NCBI GenBank assembly: GCA_016210245.1
Contig: JACQUR010000052.1
Coordinates: 1 to 23,438 of the forward strand
Direction: 5' to 3'
From: Chloroflexota bacterium
GTDB taxonomy: Bacteria > Chloroflexota > UBA6077 > JACQUR01
Length of the DNA stretch: 23,438 bases
A program made the position numbers and the translations under genes. Under the pieces are notes generated by a model that saw only the letters and a program-made list of their open reading frames with translations, did not search any database and had not been told where the DNA came from. Position 1 is the stretch's first letter; every line of letters starts with the position of its first letter. Shown one piece after another: positions 6,910 through 14,504 of this stretch.

Positions 6910-8163
6910 CTACCGCGCGAGCAACTGCAGGTCGGTGACCTGGGCGTCGAAGTCGTGCCCGGCGCCGAGGACCCAGATCGACTTGATGAAGGCCGGGCGA
7001 TCGGGCTGGTTCATCAGCTCGACCTCGTAGTCCAGCCAGGTTCCCTGCGGCACCGGCTGCCCGAACTGGGCGGGGCGGTGCTCGGCGTTCTTGTAGAAGA
7101 ACCCGTGCATCCAGTTCGGCTCGCCCCCCTTGTCGTCCACGTAGTAGACCACGAAGGTCATCGGGTACTCGGTGCCGGCGTAGCCGCCCCCGTCGAGCTT
7201 GGATGACAGCACCTGGAGCCGAGCGCGCAGCTTGAGCGAGCGGAACCCGCGCACGTCGCGGTTGACCTCCTGGATCAGGCCGGTCTTGGCGTGTCGGTTC
7301 ATGGACGTTTCGCGCGTAACGCGGAGCGCGATCGCTGGCTGCCCCTCGACCTCGACCGGCACGAGGCGACGGCGGCCGAGGGAGTCGTTTTGAACTTCGA
7401 GGTCGTCCAGCGGCTTCCAGCCCTGGAACCCCTGGGAGAAGTCCCCGTTGAGCAGCAGGTCTTCATCCAGCGGCCAGGCGTTGGAAAGACCCAGGCCGGG
7501 CCACGCGACCGCGCGCTGGCCAGCGGCCAGCGCCACCTGCCTGTCCCGCTGCGAAACCACAGCCGAGCCCTCGTAGACCGAGATGCGCGCGGCGCCGGGC
7601 TCGGCCCAGAGCAGGAATGCTCCCTTGTCCAGGCGCACCTGCGCGTCGCCGAGCCCGACCACCGCCCCACCGCTGGGCAGCGCGCCGCTCATGGCGAACA
7701 GGGCCGGGCCGTCCTCGAGCCGCAAGCCGAGTCGAGTGCTGGCGGCGTCGAATCTGCCCGTATGCATGGCCTCCAGGCCCAGGCGCGTACCGGCCAGCAG
7801 ACGGACCTGGCTACCGTCGAACAGGGTGATGGCTGCCTGCGAGTTGGGCCCGCTCTGGACCACGGTCCCCTCCAGGACCTCGACGTGCTCCCTGGCGATG
7901 AGCCGCGGCTCGGCTCCAGGGGAAGGCAGGTAGGAGGCAAGCCCTCGGGAGACGCTGATCGTCGCCCGCTGGGGCTCGGCGGCCGTCGCTCGGTAGCTGG
8001 CCAGGGCGCTGAGGCCGATGGCCGCGAGCACACACCAGGTCAGGAAGGCGGCGCACAGGATGACCCAGGCCCGCCGCTCTGCAAACCGGGCCGGAGCCGA
8101 GATGGGACGGCCCCGGCGGGCCGCCACGGAGGCTCCGTTGGTCAGGCCCGCCCTAGACTTCAT
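6910..8163 (-). CDS. membrane-anchored FecR-domain protein with C-terminal lectin-like domain
   Basis: 417 aa from the ATG at 8163. A basic cytoplasmic segment of about 30 residues is followed by one membrane helix (about 33-56), then a FecR-like region (about 90-235). There, VEVLEGTVVQSG, FDGSQVRLLAGTRLGL, DGPALFAMSG and YEGSAVVSQ follow the usual beta-helical 'threshold' pattern of FecR/LysM-like anti-sigma or periplasmic proteins. The rest (from LLNGDFSQGFQGW on) looks like a galactose-binding or carbohydrate-binding beta-sandwich. The gene is therefore probably envelope-located and outward-facing. No sigma factor or TonB receptor is adjacent, so classic FecR iron signalling is not supported. 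An upstream in-frame start at 8256 would add 31 residues without predicted structure; neither start has a clear Shine-Dalgarno. Confidence 0.72.
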   Translation of the reverse strand: MKSRAGLTNGASVAARRGRPISAPARFAERRAWVILCAAFLTWCVLAAIGLSALASYRATAAEPQRATISVSRGLASYLPSPGAEPRLIAREHVEVLEGTVVQSGPNSQAAITLFDGSQVRLLAGTRLGLEAMHTGRFDAASTRLGLRLEDGPALFAMSGALPSGGAVVGLGDAQVRLDKGAFLLWAEPGAARISVYEGSAVVSQRDRQVALAAGQRAVAWPGLGLSNAWPLDEDLLLNGDFSQGFQGWKPLDDLEVQNDSLGRRRLVPVEVEGQPAIALRVTRETSMNRHAKTGLIQEVNRDVRGFRSLKLRARLQVLSSKLDGGGYAGTEYPMTFVVYYVDDKGGEPNWMHGFFYKNAEHRPAQFGQPVPQGTWLDYEVELMNQPDRPAFIKSIWVLGAGHDFDAQVTDLQLLAR

Positions 8164-8470
8164 GATGGGTCGCAACGTCCATTGGTTCGAGCGCTCCCTG
8201 GGCCGCGGTGCGGTGTGAGGGTGCGGACTTGAGTTCAAGGCAGGATACAGGAGCAAGCCGTTGCTCCGCCAGCAAGAAGCGGAGCGTCAGGCCGAGCGCG
8301 CACCCAACCCCTGGCCCGGGCGGACGGTCTTGACCGCCGCGGGAGTGTAACAGAGCAGCGCGTAGGAAGCAACGCGGGCTACTGCCTCGGGTGCGGGTCA
8401 TGGTTTTGCGTGGGAGGTGGCACGGGCCAGGTCTGGGCGCGCCGACCTCGCCGGGAGCGCCGGCCTTCCT

Positions 8471-8857
8471 GGGAGCGCAGGCATCCTGCCTGCGCGGGCG
8501 AGCCCGCCCCACGCCCCGTGACCGACCGGCCTCGGGCGAGCCCGCCCTCGCCCCGCCGGGATACGGCATCCGCACCGGCCAGACAGGGGCGTGCTCCGGG
8601 GCCGTGCGAGCCGGACCTGCAGGCACCCGGCGGACGGGCCAAGGGCGTGGGCGGGGCAGGGGGAGCCCCTGGGAGCGCAGGCATCCTGCCTGCCCGTCTC
8701 CTCGGGGGCGACAGGGGGAGCCCCTGGGAGCGCAGGCATCCTGCCTGCCCGTCTCCTCGGGGGCGAGGGGCTGCCCGGCCTGGGCGGGCTCGCCAGGGGC
8801 CGGTCGGCTGCGGGGCGTGGAGCGGCTCGCCCGCGCAGACCGGATGTCTGCGCTCCC
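8471..8857. repeat. dispersed 'gggagcgcaggcatcctgcctgc' repeats, four copies
   Basis: Direct copies lie at 8471-8493, 8671-8693 and 8726-8748; a diverged inverted copy (gtctgcgctccc core) lies at 8833-8857, and another partial inverted copy at the window start (41-60). The unit contains a small palindrome (gcaggcatcctgcctgc). The same repeat produces spurious 'AGILPA' or 'RRHPAC' peptides in annotation. Confidence 0.8.
8657..8766. repeat. 55-bp tandem duplication
   Basis: Two adjacent copies, 8657-8711 and 8712-8766, each beginning cagggggagcccctgggagc and containing one gcaggcatcctgcctgc unit. I see no mismatch apart from the junction bases. Confidence 0.8.
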
Positions 8858-8875
8858 AGGGGCGGCGCTCCCGCG

Positions 8876-8936
8876 GGGGCTTGTCCCCCGTCCGTGGGCA
8901 CGCAGCCTACGGGGCGCGGGGCGGGGGACAAGCCCC
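8876..8936. repeat. 15-bp inverted repeat hairpin
   Basis: ggggcttgtcccccg (8876-8890) pairs exactly with cgggggacaagcccc (8922-8936), loop 31 nt. It lies 62 nt downstream of the stop of the PEGA/DUF3048 gene's convergent-side neighbour gap, i.e. just past that minus-strand gene's end, so it could help to terminate that transcript. It is also of dispersed-repeat type. Confidence 0.6.
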
Positions 8937-8997
8937 TACGATTCCCATGTGCGACGATGCTTGGATCCTTATGCAGCGATTCAGTAGAGAGACGCTC

Positions 8998-10716
8998 CTA
9001 CTGTGCCGACTCGGACCCCGGCGTTCGGGCCTCGAGCCGCAGCCGTGCCCAGGTCGGGGCGACCACCTGGATCCAGAGCGGGCCGGGGTTGAAGTGGACC
9101 GCCTTGCCATCGGGACCAAGGAAGGCCGTTGCTTGGTCGAGCGCCCCCCTGCGCCAGGTGCCCTCCAGGTGTACGCCGTCCAGGAAGTAGTCGGCCTTGC
9201 CGCTGCCGGTGAGCGTCATGTCCAGCCGGCCTTCCGTATCCACGACCCAGGCCGGGACCGACAGCACGACCACCGAGGCGGCGCGGATCTGGTCGCCGCT
9301 CTCCGCATCGCGGTGGGGAACGCCGGCCATGGTGCGCAGGTACTGGTTGGTGTCCGCGTCGTACGTGTAGCTCACCCGGTAGTTCCAGCCGTACTCGATG
9401 GTGAAGTCGCTGGCCGGCTCGCCGGAGTAGCGCCACTCGGGGTCCTTGAACTGGAGACCGCCCCAACTGCCGCCCGAGGCTCGATCGGTGAGCGCCGCGC
9501 GGATGCCATCGGTGCTGGAGTAGGCATTGTGGGGCGCACGCCGGCTCCGGATGCGCCAGAAGCCGCGATCGCCGCGGCCCTCGTCCAGGTCGGGTAGTCC
9601 GGTGGCCCGCAACGCCTGGAAACCCTGCGGACTCGCGCCGATGTGTACCAGCGCGGCCCCGTACTCGCTGGCCCAGTGGACGTAGTAGTGGCGGGCGCTG
9701 CGGATCGGGCCGACGGTCGGCGCGTCGCCGGTCAGGTAGAGCGCCAGAAAGCGGGTGATGCCACCCTCTGCCAGCGCCTCGTACACCACGTCGGCCAGGT
9801 CGAGCCCCGACTGCGGGCGAGCATCCACGAAGTTCTCCACGATCACCGCGACTGCCTGTTCTGGCTGCGGCGGCGCCACTTCCACCATTGCGATGCGGGA
9901 CAGGTTGGCCTGGATGCTTCGAGTCTGGCCCGGGTTGAGCCAGAGGAACCCGTCCCAGAGACGAAAGCCCTGCTGCTCGAGCCGCAGCTCGTGGTTGCCA
10001 AAGGCCAGGCCCGAGAGCTTCAGCGGCGCCTCGCCCTGCTCCGCGCCGTCGAGCGCCACCTTCGCGCCCGGAGCGTTGGTGAATACCTCCAGCGCCGCGG
10101 GCAGGGCTTCCAGGCGAACGGTGCGCGTCGCGCTGTCCCCCGGCTTCAGCTCCACCGCGCCGCTCCACGGCGTGTAGCCATCCAGCGCCAGCGCCAGTTC
10201 GTGCTGCCCGGCGGGTAGGTCGTCGATGCTGGTGGGCGTCTGCCCGGCATCCCGGCCATCCAACTGGACCGTCGCGCCGGACGGGTCAGAGTCGAGCGCC
10301 AGCGTCGCAGGCAGGGGCTCCAGGGCCAGAGTGAGCTGATCCTGCTCCCCCGGAGCCAGCTCGACGGTCTGCTCGAGCGGCCGATATCCCGCCAGGGCCA
10401 GAACGACCTGGTGGCTGGCCGCCTGCTCGTGAGCGACGAGCTCCAGCGGCGTTCGCCCCCTGGCTTCACCATCCACGCTCACGGTCGCCCCGGAAGGCTC
10501 GGAGTCGAGCGCCAGCGTGCCGTCGGCTGGGCCCGGCACGGCGCGCAGCACTGAAGGCGGTGCCAGGAGTTGTGCGACCGCGACGAACACCAGGACGGCC
10601 AATGCTGCGAGCGCGAGGCCACTGGCGATGCCGCGGTGGCGCGCCAGCCAGTCGTCCAGCGACTCAGATCGCTTGCCGGGGACGGGCGGCATGGAGGCCG
10701 GAGAGCCACTGATCAT
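8998..10716 (-). CDS. membrane-anchored protein with three PEGA domains and a DUF3048 (YerB-like) domain
   Basis: 572 aa from the ATG at 10716. A cytoplasmic tail (1-29) and one membrane helix (30-52) are followed by three consecutive PEGA modules at about 66-133, 136-203 and 207-273. Each has the pattern SxPxGAxVxxDGxxxGxxP followed by GYxxW/L-type endings, and the third is diverged (TNAPGAKVALDG). From about 287 comes a DUF3048/YerB-like domain: AVIVENFVDARPQSGL, ADVVYEALAEGGITRF, VGPIRSAR and GASPQG. PEGA domains are thought to act as surface-exposed adhesion or spacer modules; DUF3048 has no assigned reaction. The protein probably sits outside the cytoplasmic membrane with a stalk lifting DUF3048 away from it. 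AGGTGG lies about 12 nt upstream of the start. Confidence 0.87.
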   Translation of the reverse strand: MISGSPASMPPVPGKRSESLDDWLARHRGIASGLALAALAVLVFVAVAQLLAPPSVLRAVPGPADGTLALDSEPSGATVSVDGEARGRTPLELVAHEQAASHQVVLALAGYRPLEQTVELAPGEQDQLTLALEPLPATLALDSDPSGATVQLDGRDAGQTPTSIDDLPAGQHELALALDGYTPWSGAVELKPGDSATRTVRLEALPAALEVFTNAPGAKVALDGAEQGEAPLKLSGLAFGNHELRLEQQGFRLWDGFLWLNPGQTRSIQANLSRIAMVEVAPPQPEQAVAVIVENFVDARPQSGLDLADVVYEALAEGGITRFLALYLTGDAPTVGPIRSARHYYVHWASEYGAALVHIGASPQGFQALRATGLPDLDEGRGDRGFWRIRSRRAPHNAYSSTDGIRAALTDRASGGSWGGLQFKDPEWRYSGEPASDFTIEYGWNYRVSYTYDADTNQYLRTMAGVPHRDAESGDQIRAASVVVLSVPAWVVDTEGRLDMTLTGSGKADYFLDGVHLEGTWRRGALDQATAFLGPDGKAVHFNPGPLWIQVVAPTWARLRLEARTPGSESAQ

Positions 10717-10966
10717 AGTGCAACGCTACCACCTGGTGATGGCGCCGGCTGAGCCGGCAACTGCCGGCCCAGGGCGCGCGGATTCTACCACCGCCGCACT
10801 GTGCGAGCAACGTTGGCTGCGCCCTGCGCCCCCACCGTCGGGAGGCAGGGAGCGGGGCGCCGTACTGGACGGCGTACGGCATGCGAAGGAGGGGCTGCGG
10901 AAGGTCAACTGGCGGACGATCAAAGAAGCGATTCAGCGAAGCGATTCAGCGCTGGGTTAAAGACCG
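10717..10966. other. intergenic region with a 13-bp tandem repeat
   Basis: Only a tandem pair of aagcgattcagcg (10926-10938 and 10939-10951) stands out, placed just beyond the 3' end of the hydrolase gene. A plus-strand reading frame crosses the region, but most of it is antisense to the PEGA gene and I recognise nothing in it. Confidence 0.5.
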
Positions 10967-11950
10967 CTATCTCCCCTCGTAGTACCTGCGCCCGTGCAGG
11001 GTCGTGCGCGTCACCTGGCCGCTGGCGCGGAGCGACTCCAGGTGGGCCAGCGTTTCGGCTACCGCCATGCGCTGCTCCAGCCGGGCGAGCTCGCCGAAGG
11101 GGGTGTGGCGGCGGGTCCAGCCGAGTCGCGCCGCTACGTCGGCAGCGGTCGCGGGCTCGCGCGACAGCGCCTCTCGGGCCGCGGCCGCCCGCTCGCGGTG
11201 GTGGGCGAGCAGCTCATCGACCCGCCGGCCCAGGCCGGCGAATGGTTCGCCGTGGGCCGGCAGCACCAGGTCTACGCCGAGCGCCGCCACCTTGCGCAGC
11301 GAGGCCAGGTAGGCGCCGAGGGGATCGCCCATGTCCGGGCGCATGACGCCCACGTGCGGGGTGATCGGGTCGAGCACGTGGTCGCCAGACAGCAGCACCC
11401 GCTGCTCGGGCTCGTAGAGGCAGATGTGGCCCTGGCTGTGGCCCGGCGTCCAGACCACCCGCAGGGCGTAGCGGCCGACCTCCAGCACCTCTCCGTCCTC
11501 CAGCTCTTGGTCGGGGGCGACCAGGGTGAAGCGGCGGAAGTTCTCCACCGTGCGCTGTTCCTCCATCGAGAGGGAGCCCGGCCAGCCGTTGCGCTCGAGC
11601 CAGGCGGCCGCGCCCGCGGCCGCCCTGCTGGGATCGACGAGGTTGGTGCGCAGGAAGAGCCAGTCCAACCGGTGCATGAGCAGCCGGACCGGCGCGAGGC
11701 GCTTGAGCGTGCCGGCCAGCCCGTAGTGGTCGCTGTGGAAGTGGGTGACGATCAGCGCGCGGAGATCGTCCAGGCCGCTCCCCAGACGGTGCAGCTCGGC
11801 CCGGAGCGTTTCCAGCACGTCGGCCGTGTCCCAGCCGCAGTCGACCAGCGCGTACCCGTCGCCACGCTCGATGAGATAGCCGTTGACATGCCGCAGGCGA
11901 TTGCCCGCCATCGGCAGCCGAAGCTGGTGGATGCCAGGAAGCATTTCCAT
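10967..11950 (-). CDS. MBL-fold metallo-hydrolase with C-terminal winged-helix region
   Basis: 327-aa metallo-beta-lactamase-fold hydrolase. The zinc ligands are intact: THFHSDH (H70, H72, D74, H75), H171 in TPGHSQGH, D190 in LSGDH and H233 in PAHGEP. The C-terminal part (about 255-327) looks like the winged-helix domain of LACTB2-like and other glyoxalase-II-related hydrolases, which usually act on thioesters, lactones or nucleic acids. The ATG at 11950 was chosen; a GTG at 11968 would add six residues and overlap the upstream gene's stop. It lies 19 nt after the selenoprotein stop, so the two are very likely one transcript and this enzyme may process the reductase's substrate or product. 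That link is inference. Confidence 0.88.
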   Translation of the reverse strand: MEMLPGIHQLRLPMAGNRLRHVNGYLIERGDGYALVDCGWDTADVLETLRAELHRLGSGLDDLRALIVTHFHSDHYGLAGTLKRLAPVRLLMHRLDWLFLRTNLVDPSRAAAGAAAWLERNGWPGSLSMEEQRTVENFRRFTLVAPDQELEDGEVLEVGRYALRVVWTPGHSQGHICLYEPEQRVLLSGDHVLDPITPHVGVMRPDMGDPLGAYLASLRKVAALGVDLVLPAHGEPFAGLGRRVDELLAHHRERAAAAREALSREPATAADVAARLGWTRRHTPFGELARLEQRMAVAETLAHLESLRASGQVTRTTLHGRRYYEGR

Positions 11951-11969
11951 GGGCGCAAAGCATACCACA

Positions 11970-13295
11970 CTAGGGCTCGAACACCTGCCCCTCTTCAGCC
12001 TGGCTGAGCAGCGCCTGCAGGCTGGCGCGGACCACCTGTTCGCGCCAGCGCACCTCGTCGGCTGGCAGGCGCGAGGGGTCGCCGAGCGGGTGGGTGATGG
12101 CCGTCCCTCGGATGATCCGGTTGGCGCCCACCGTGGTCGCCACGCTCACCAGGTTCGTGATCAACGCGGTCGGCAGGCCCGCCTGCTCCAGCTCCTTGGC
12201 CATCGTTGCACCGCAACGCGTGCCAGTCCCTCAGGTCGCGGGCAAGACGACGGCCTGGACCCCTGCCGCCTTGAGCTCCTCGGCGATCTCGCGTCCGAAG
12301 GTGCGCGCGCGCGCGACCGGGGTGGCGTTGCCCACGGTCACGTACAGGTAGTCGTAGAGCTTGCCGATGCGCCCCTGCGCCTCGAGGGCGCGCAGCACGT
12401 CCAGCGGCACCAGGCGGCTGGGGTCCTCGTTGACGTGAGCCGGGTTGAAGCCGCCGTGGACGCACTCGTAGGCCTCGTGGCTCAGCGCGCTCAGGCCGGC
12501 GATGGGGTAGCGCGCCCAGTGGGTGGCCGCGTGGGTCTCGATGCGGTCGGGGTTGCCGCGCGGCACCAGCCCACCCTCGGTGACGATCGCAATGGTGGCC
12601 GAGGCGAGGTCCGGGAGCGGCTCGGCGGGCGTGCCCCGGTCGAAGGAGGGCAGCGGCGTCTCGGTGCGATAGGCCTCGCCCCGCACCTTCTGGAGCAGCA
12701 TGCGCACCGCGCGCCGCGCCCCCAGATCCTCAGCCCGGGCGTTGCGGCGGAAGCCGCGCGGCAGGTAGCCCTCCGCCTCGGCCGGCCCGATCGACTCACC
12801 CGCCGCCAGCCTGAGGCCCAGCGCGGCCATCTTCGGGATAGCCTGGCCCATGCCCACGGCCGAGGCTGCCGTGGGCACCAGGTAGACGAAGCGGCGATAG
12901 GCCTCCACGGCCGGGTTCTCGGGGTGCATGCCGCTGACCACGGGCACGCCCAGGTGCTGGGCCGCGGCCTGCCCCACCGCTCCACAGGCCAGGCCATAGC
13001 GCCCAGCGTTGAAGGCCGGGCCGCAGACGACCAGGTCCGGCCGCGCATCGGCGATGGCCGCCAGCGCCTGCGCGAGCGCGGCCTCCTGGTGCTCGGCGAA
13101 GAAGTTGTCGCCGCAGATCACCGTTGCCACCACCCGGGCGTGCTGGCCCAGCGCCTGCTGGAGCGCCAGGCCAGGGCCCAGCGGGCCCGAACGCACCTCC
13201 ACGCCGTGGCCGGCCGCCTCCTCGGCGCCGATGCCGGCGAAGAACTGGTTGAGGTAGTGGACAACCCGCAGCCCGGGTTCTGCTTCAGCGCTCAT
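11970..13295 (-). CDS. GrdB-like glycine/sarcosine/betaine reductase selenoprotein B with UGA-encoded selenocysteine
   Basis: One 441-aa protein read through an in-frame UGA at 12231-12233 (residue 355). Before the UGA the sequence follows GrdB throughout: VVHYLNQFFAGIG (11-23), VRSGPLGPGLALQQALG, VVATVICGDNFFAEH, CGPAFNAGRYGLACGA, MHPENPAVEAYRR and GGLVPRGNPDRI. After it comes GTGTRCGATMAKELEQAGLP and TVGANRI. GrdB proteins carry selenocysteine at this point (typically U-GTCTRCGATM), and the fused length matches the family (about 435-440). GrdB is the substrate-activating subunit that attacks an amino-acid Schiff base held by GrdE. Here the nearby Cys of the usual UGTC is Gly (residue 358) while C361 is kept. 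GGAGGGG lies 6 nt before the ATG. No grdA, grdE or grdC/D is nearby; the only partner is the downstream MBL hydrolase. Without selenocysteine insertion the product would stop at 354 aa. Confidence 0.9.
12198..12233 (-). promoter_or_regulatory. bSECIS-like hairpin directly after the UGA codon
   Basis: On the minus strand TGA (12233-12231) is followed after 12 nt by cgttgc-ggt-gcaacg (12218-12204), a perfect 6-bp stem with a GGT loop. After a 3x3 internal loop three more pairs form (12222-12224 with 12198-12200). The apical G is about 19 nt past the UGA, within the distance range known for bacterial SECIS elements, which need a G in the loop for SelB. This supports reading the UGA as selenocysteine. 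Confidence 0.7.
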
Positions 13296-13385
13296 GGTTC
13301 CCCTCCAGAGCTCATGTCAGTCGTCTGAACTGGCGAAACGCCGTCGGATAGCCGGCCCAGTCCGCGAATCAGGAGTAACAGACCA

Positions 13386-13501
13386 CTAGCCATCCCGTTT
13401 CGATCGCTCGGCGTCCAGCCGCTCCTTCAGCCAGGTGCGAATCAGGGTCTGATAGGGCAGGGCTCGCCGTCGTCGTCCCACCCAAACTCTACCACATCCA
13501 T
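13386..13501 (-). pseudogene. remnant of a toxin-antitoxin module (BrnT-like start joined to CopG-like antitoxin tail)
   Basis: Two overlapping fragments lie on the minus strand. An ATG at 13501 opens MDVVEFGWDDD before stopping at 13442, resembling the first residues of BrnT-family toxins. In another frame, codons ending at 13386 spell RRRRALPYQTLIRTWLKERL and a short DAERSKRDG tail, a typical C-terminus of the CopG/RHH antitoxins that follow such toxins. The simplest reading is a BrnT-antitoxin operon that lost its middle by deletion. The antitoxin part is fairly convincing; the toxin part is only 11 residues and tentative. Confidence 0.45.
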
Positions 13502-13560
13502 TCAGGGGCGGTGAAACAGTCGACCAGGGGCGCCGCTCCCTGACGGCCGCCACGCCGGGC

Positions 13561-14034
13561 TCAGGCGAGGTAATCGCCCAGGTGGATCCAACGGAAGTTG
13601 CGGAAGAGGGGAGCGAACCGTCGCTGCCACCGCTCGTCGTTGCTGACAATGGCTTCGCACCCGGCCAGTAGACCGGAAGCAATGATGATGGCATCCGGCA
13701 GGGGTAGGCCGGTCGTGGCCCGAAGCGTTGCGGCTTGCACGGCCACAGGCAGATCCATGGGCAACGGGGTGAGGTTCGGGAACGCGGTCAGGAAGGTATG
13801 CATGAAGGTGAACCTATCTGTCCCGGCTCGAATCGGCCTCACCAGTAACTCCGCGGCGCTGACAACCGAGTAATAGCCACGCAATGGATCACTGCTGCGT
13901 TCGATGCGCTCGAGCAGGCGCTTCGCCAAAGGGTGAACCTGCTCGAGTGGGGTATGGAAGGCAATGAGGGTGCTGCTATCCAACAGCACCCTCTCGGCGT
14001 CTCCTAGCGCAGCGTCGAGTTCGACCAATCCCAC
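13561..14034 (-). CDS. PIN-domain toxin (VapC-like)
   Basis: 157-aa PIN-domain protein, probably a metal-dependent RNase. The four acidic positions are visible: D19 (LLDSSTLIAF), E62 (SAAELLVRP), D114 (LPDAIIIAS) and D133 (VSNDERW). The start is GTG at 14034, four nt after the antitoxin's stop, so the pair is co-translated. It is expected to be held inactive by the AbrB-type protein encoded upstream; the RNA target is unknown. Confidence 0.85.
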   Translation of the reverse strand: MGLVELDAALGDAERVLLDSSTLIAFHTPLEQVHPLAKRLLERIERSSDPLRGYYSVVSAAELLVRPIRAGTDRFTFMHTFLTAFPNLTPLPMDLPVAVQAATLRATTGLPLPDAIIIASGLLAGCEAIVSNDERWQRRFAPLFRNFRWIHLGDYLA

Positions 14035-14038
14035 GTGG

Positions 14039-14302
14039 CTACTCCCGATCCCAACTGCGCCGCTCCTCCTCCAGCCAGCGCAGCGTCTCCTCGTGCGTCC
14101 CGAACACGTCGCTCATGCGTCCCGCGAAGGCCTCGGTCCAGTTTTCCGGCCGTCGAATGAGCAGCATCACGTTTTCGCCCAGGACTTCGACGAGCAGGCG
14201 GTCTCCCCGCCCCCATCCCACCAATCGCAGGCCCTGAGCTGGCAGGCTGATCTGGTTCTTCCCGGTAATCGTGGTTTCTCCCACCAGGCGCGACGTGTTC
14301 AT
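14039..14302 (-). CDS. AbrB/MazE-type antitoxin of the PIN-domain pair
   Basis: 87 aa from the ATG at 14302, preceded by ggaggaaaggggac (strong Shine-Dalgarno). The N-terminal swapped-hairpin AbrB domain shows TTITGKNQISLPAQGLRLVGWGRGD-type residues (about 12-36) and a short LLVEVLGENVMLL strand pair. The C-terminal helix (EETLRWLEEERRSW) likely wraps the PIN toxin. An upstream TTG at 14323 is less likely because it lies before the Shine-Dalgarno. The protein probably represses its own promoter. Confidence 0.85.
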   Translation of the reverse strand: MNTSRLVGETTITGKNQISLPAQGLRLVGWGRGDRLLVEVLGENVMLLIRRPENWTEAFAGRMSDVFGTHEETLRWLEEERRSWDRE

Positions 14303-14347
14303 GTCCCCTTTCCTCCAACTCAATACTACAGGAATCGGTCGGCATCT

Positions 14348-14375
14348 TCAAGGGAAATTACCAAACTTTCCTTGA
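14348..14375. promoter_or_regulatory. operator-like inverted repeat between antitoxin and molybdenum hydroxylase genes
   Basis: tcaagggaaa (14348-14357) and tttccttga (14367-14375) form an inverted repeat with one extra G in the left arm. It overlaps a perfect -35 hexamer TTGACA (14372-14377) pointing toward the plus-strand gene; the matching -10 is poor. An ATTACCA half-site (14357-14363), also found at the second AbrB/PIN module, lies within it. Probable autoregulatory site of the antitoxin, possibly also affecting the divergent gene. Confidence 0.4.
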
Positions 14376-14504
14376 CACGGCAGCCAGGCTGGTAGCTTGT
14401 GGTGTTGTGCGGCCATTCGGGGGCGTAGGAGCAAAGCAGTGGCCTCCTCGGCATGTGCTACCATAAGCCCTACCCCTGCGGATGCCCTTGGGGAGGTGGT
14501 ATGT

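Larger units (their letters stand above)
8164..8997. other. repeat-rich intergenic region without a supported gene
   Basis: About 830 bp between two minus-strand genes. Positions 8164-8400 show nothing recognisable. From 8400 on the DNA is built of short GC repeats, listed separately. Several long overlapping reading frames occur on both strands, but their predicted proteins are Arg/Pro/Gly-rich and repeat with the DNA, so they are not genes. Confidence 0.7.

Noticed and set aside
8163..8256. Extended start of the FecR-like gene at 8256
   Set aside because: Adds 31 residues without domain features; the ATG at 8163 leaves a normal short basic tail before the membrane helix. The evidence is not decisive.
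8410..9597. Large plus-strand ORF over the repeat region
   Set aside because: Arg/Pro/Gly-rich product that repeats with the DNA, then runs antisense through the DUF3048 gene.
12231..12233. UGA in the GrdB-like gene as a nonsense mutation or sequencing frameshift
   Set aside because: Both sides stay in one frame with conserved GrdB motifs, the UGA is at the family's selenocysteine position, and a SECIS-like hairpin follows. A random stop would not be expected to meet all three.
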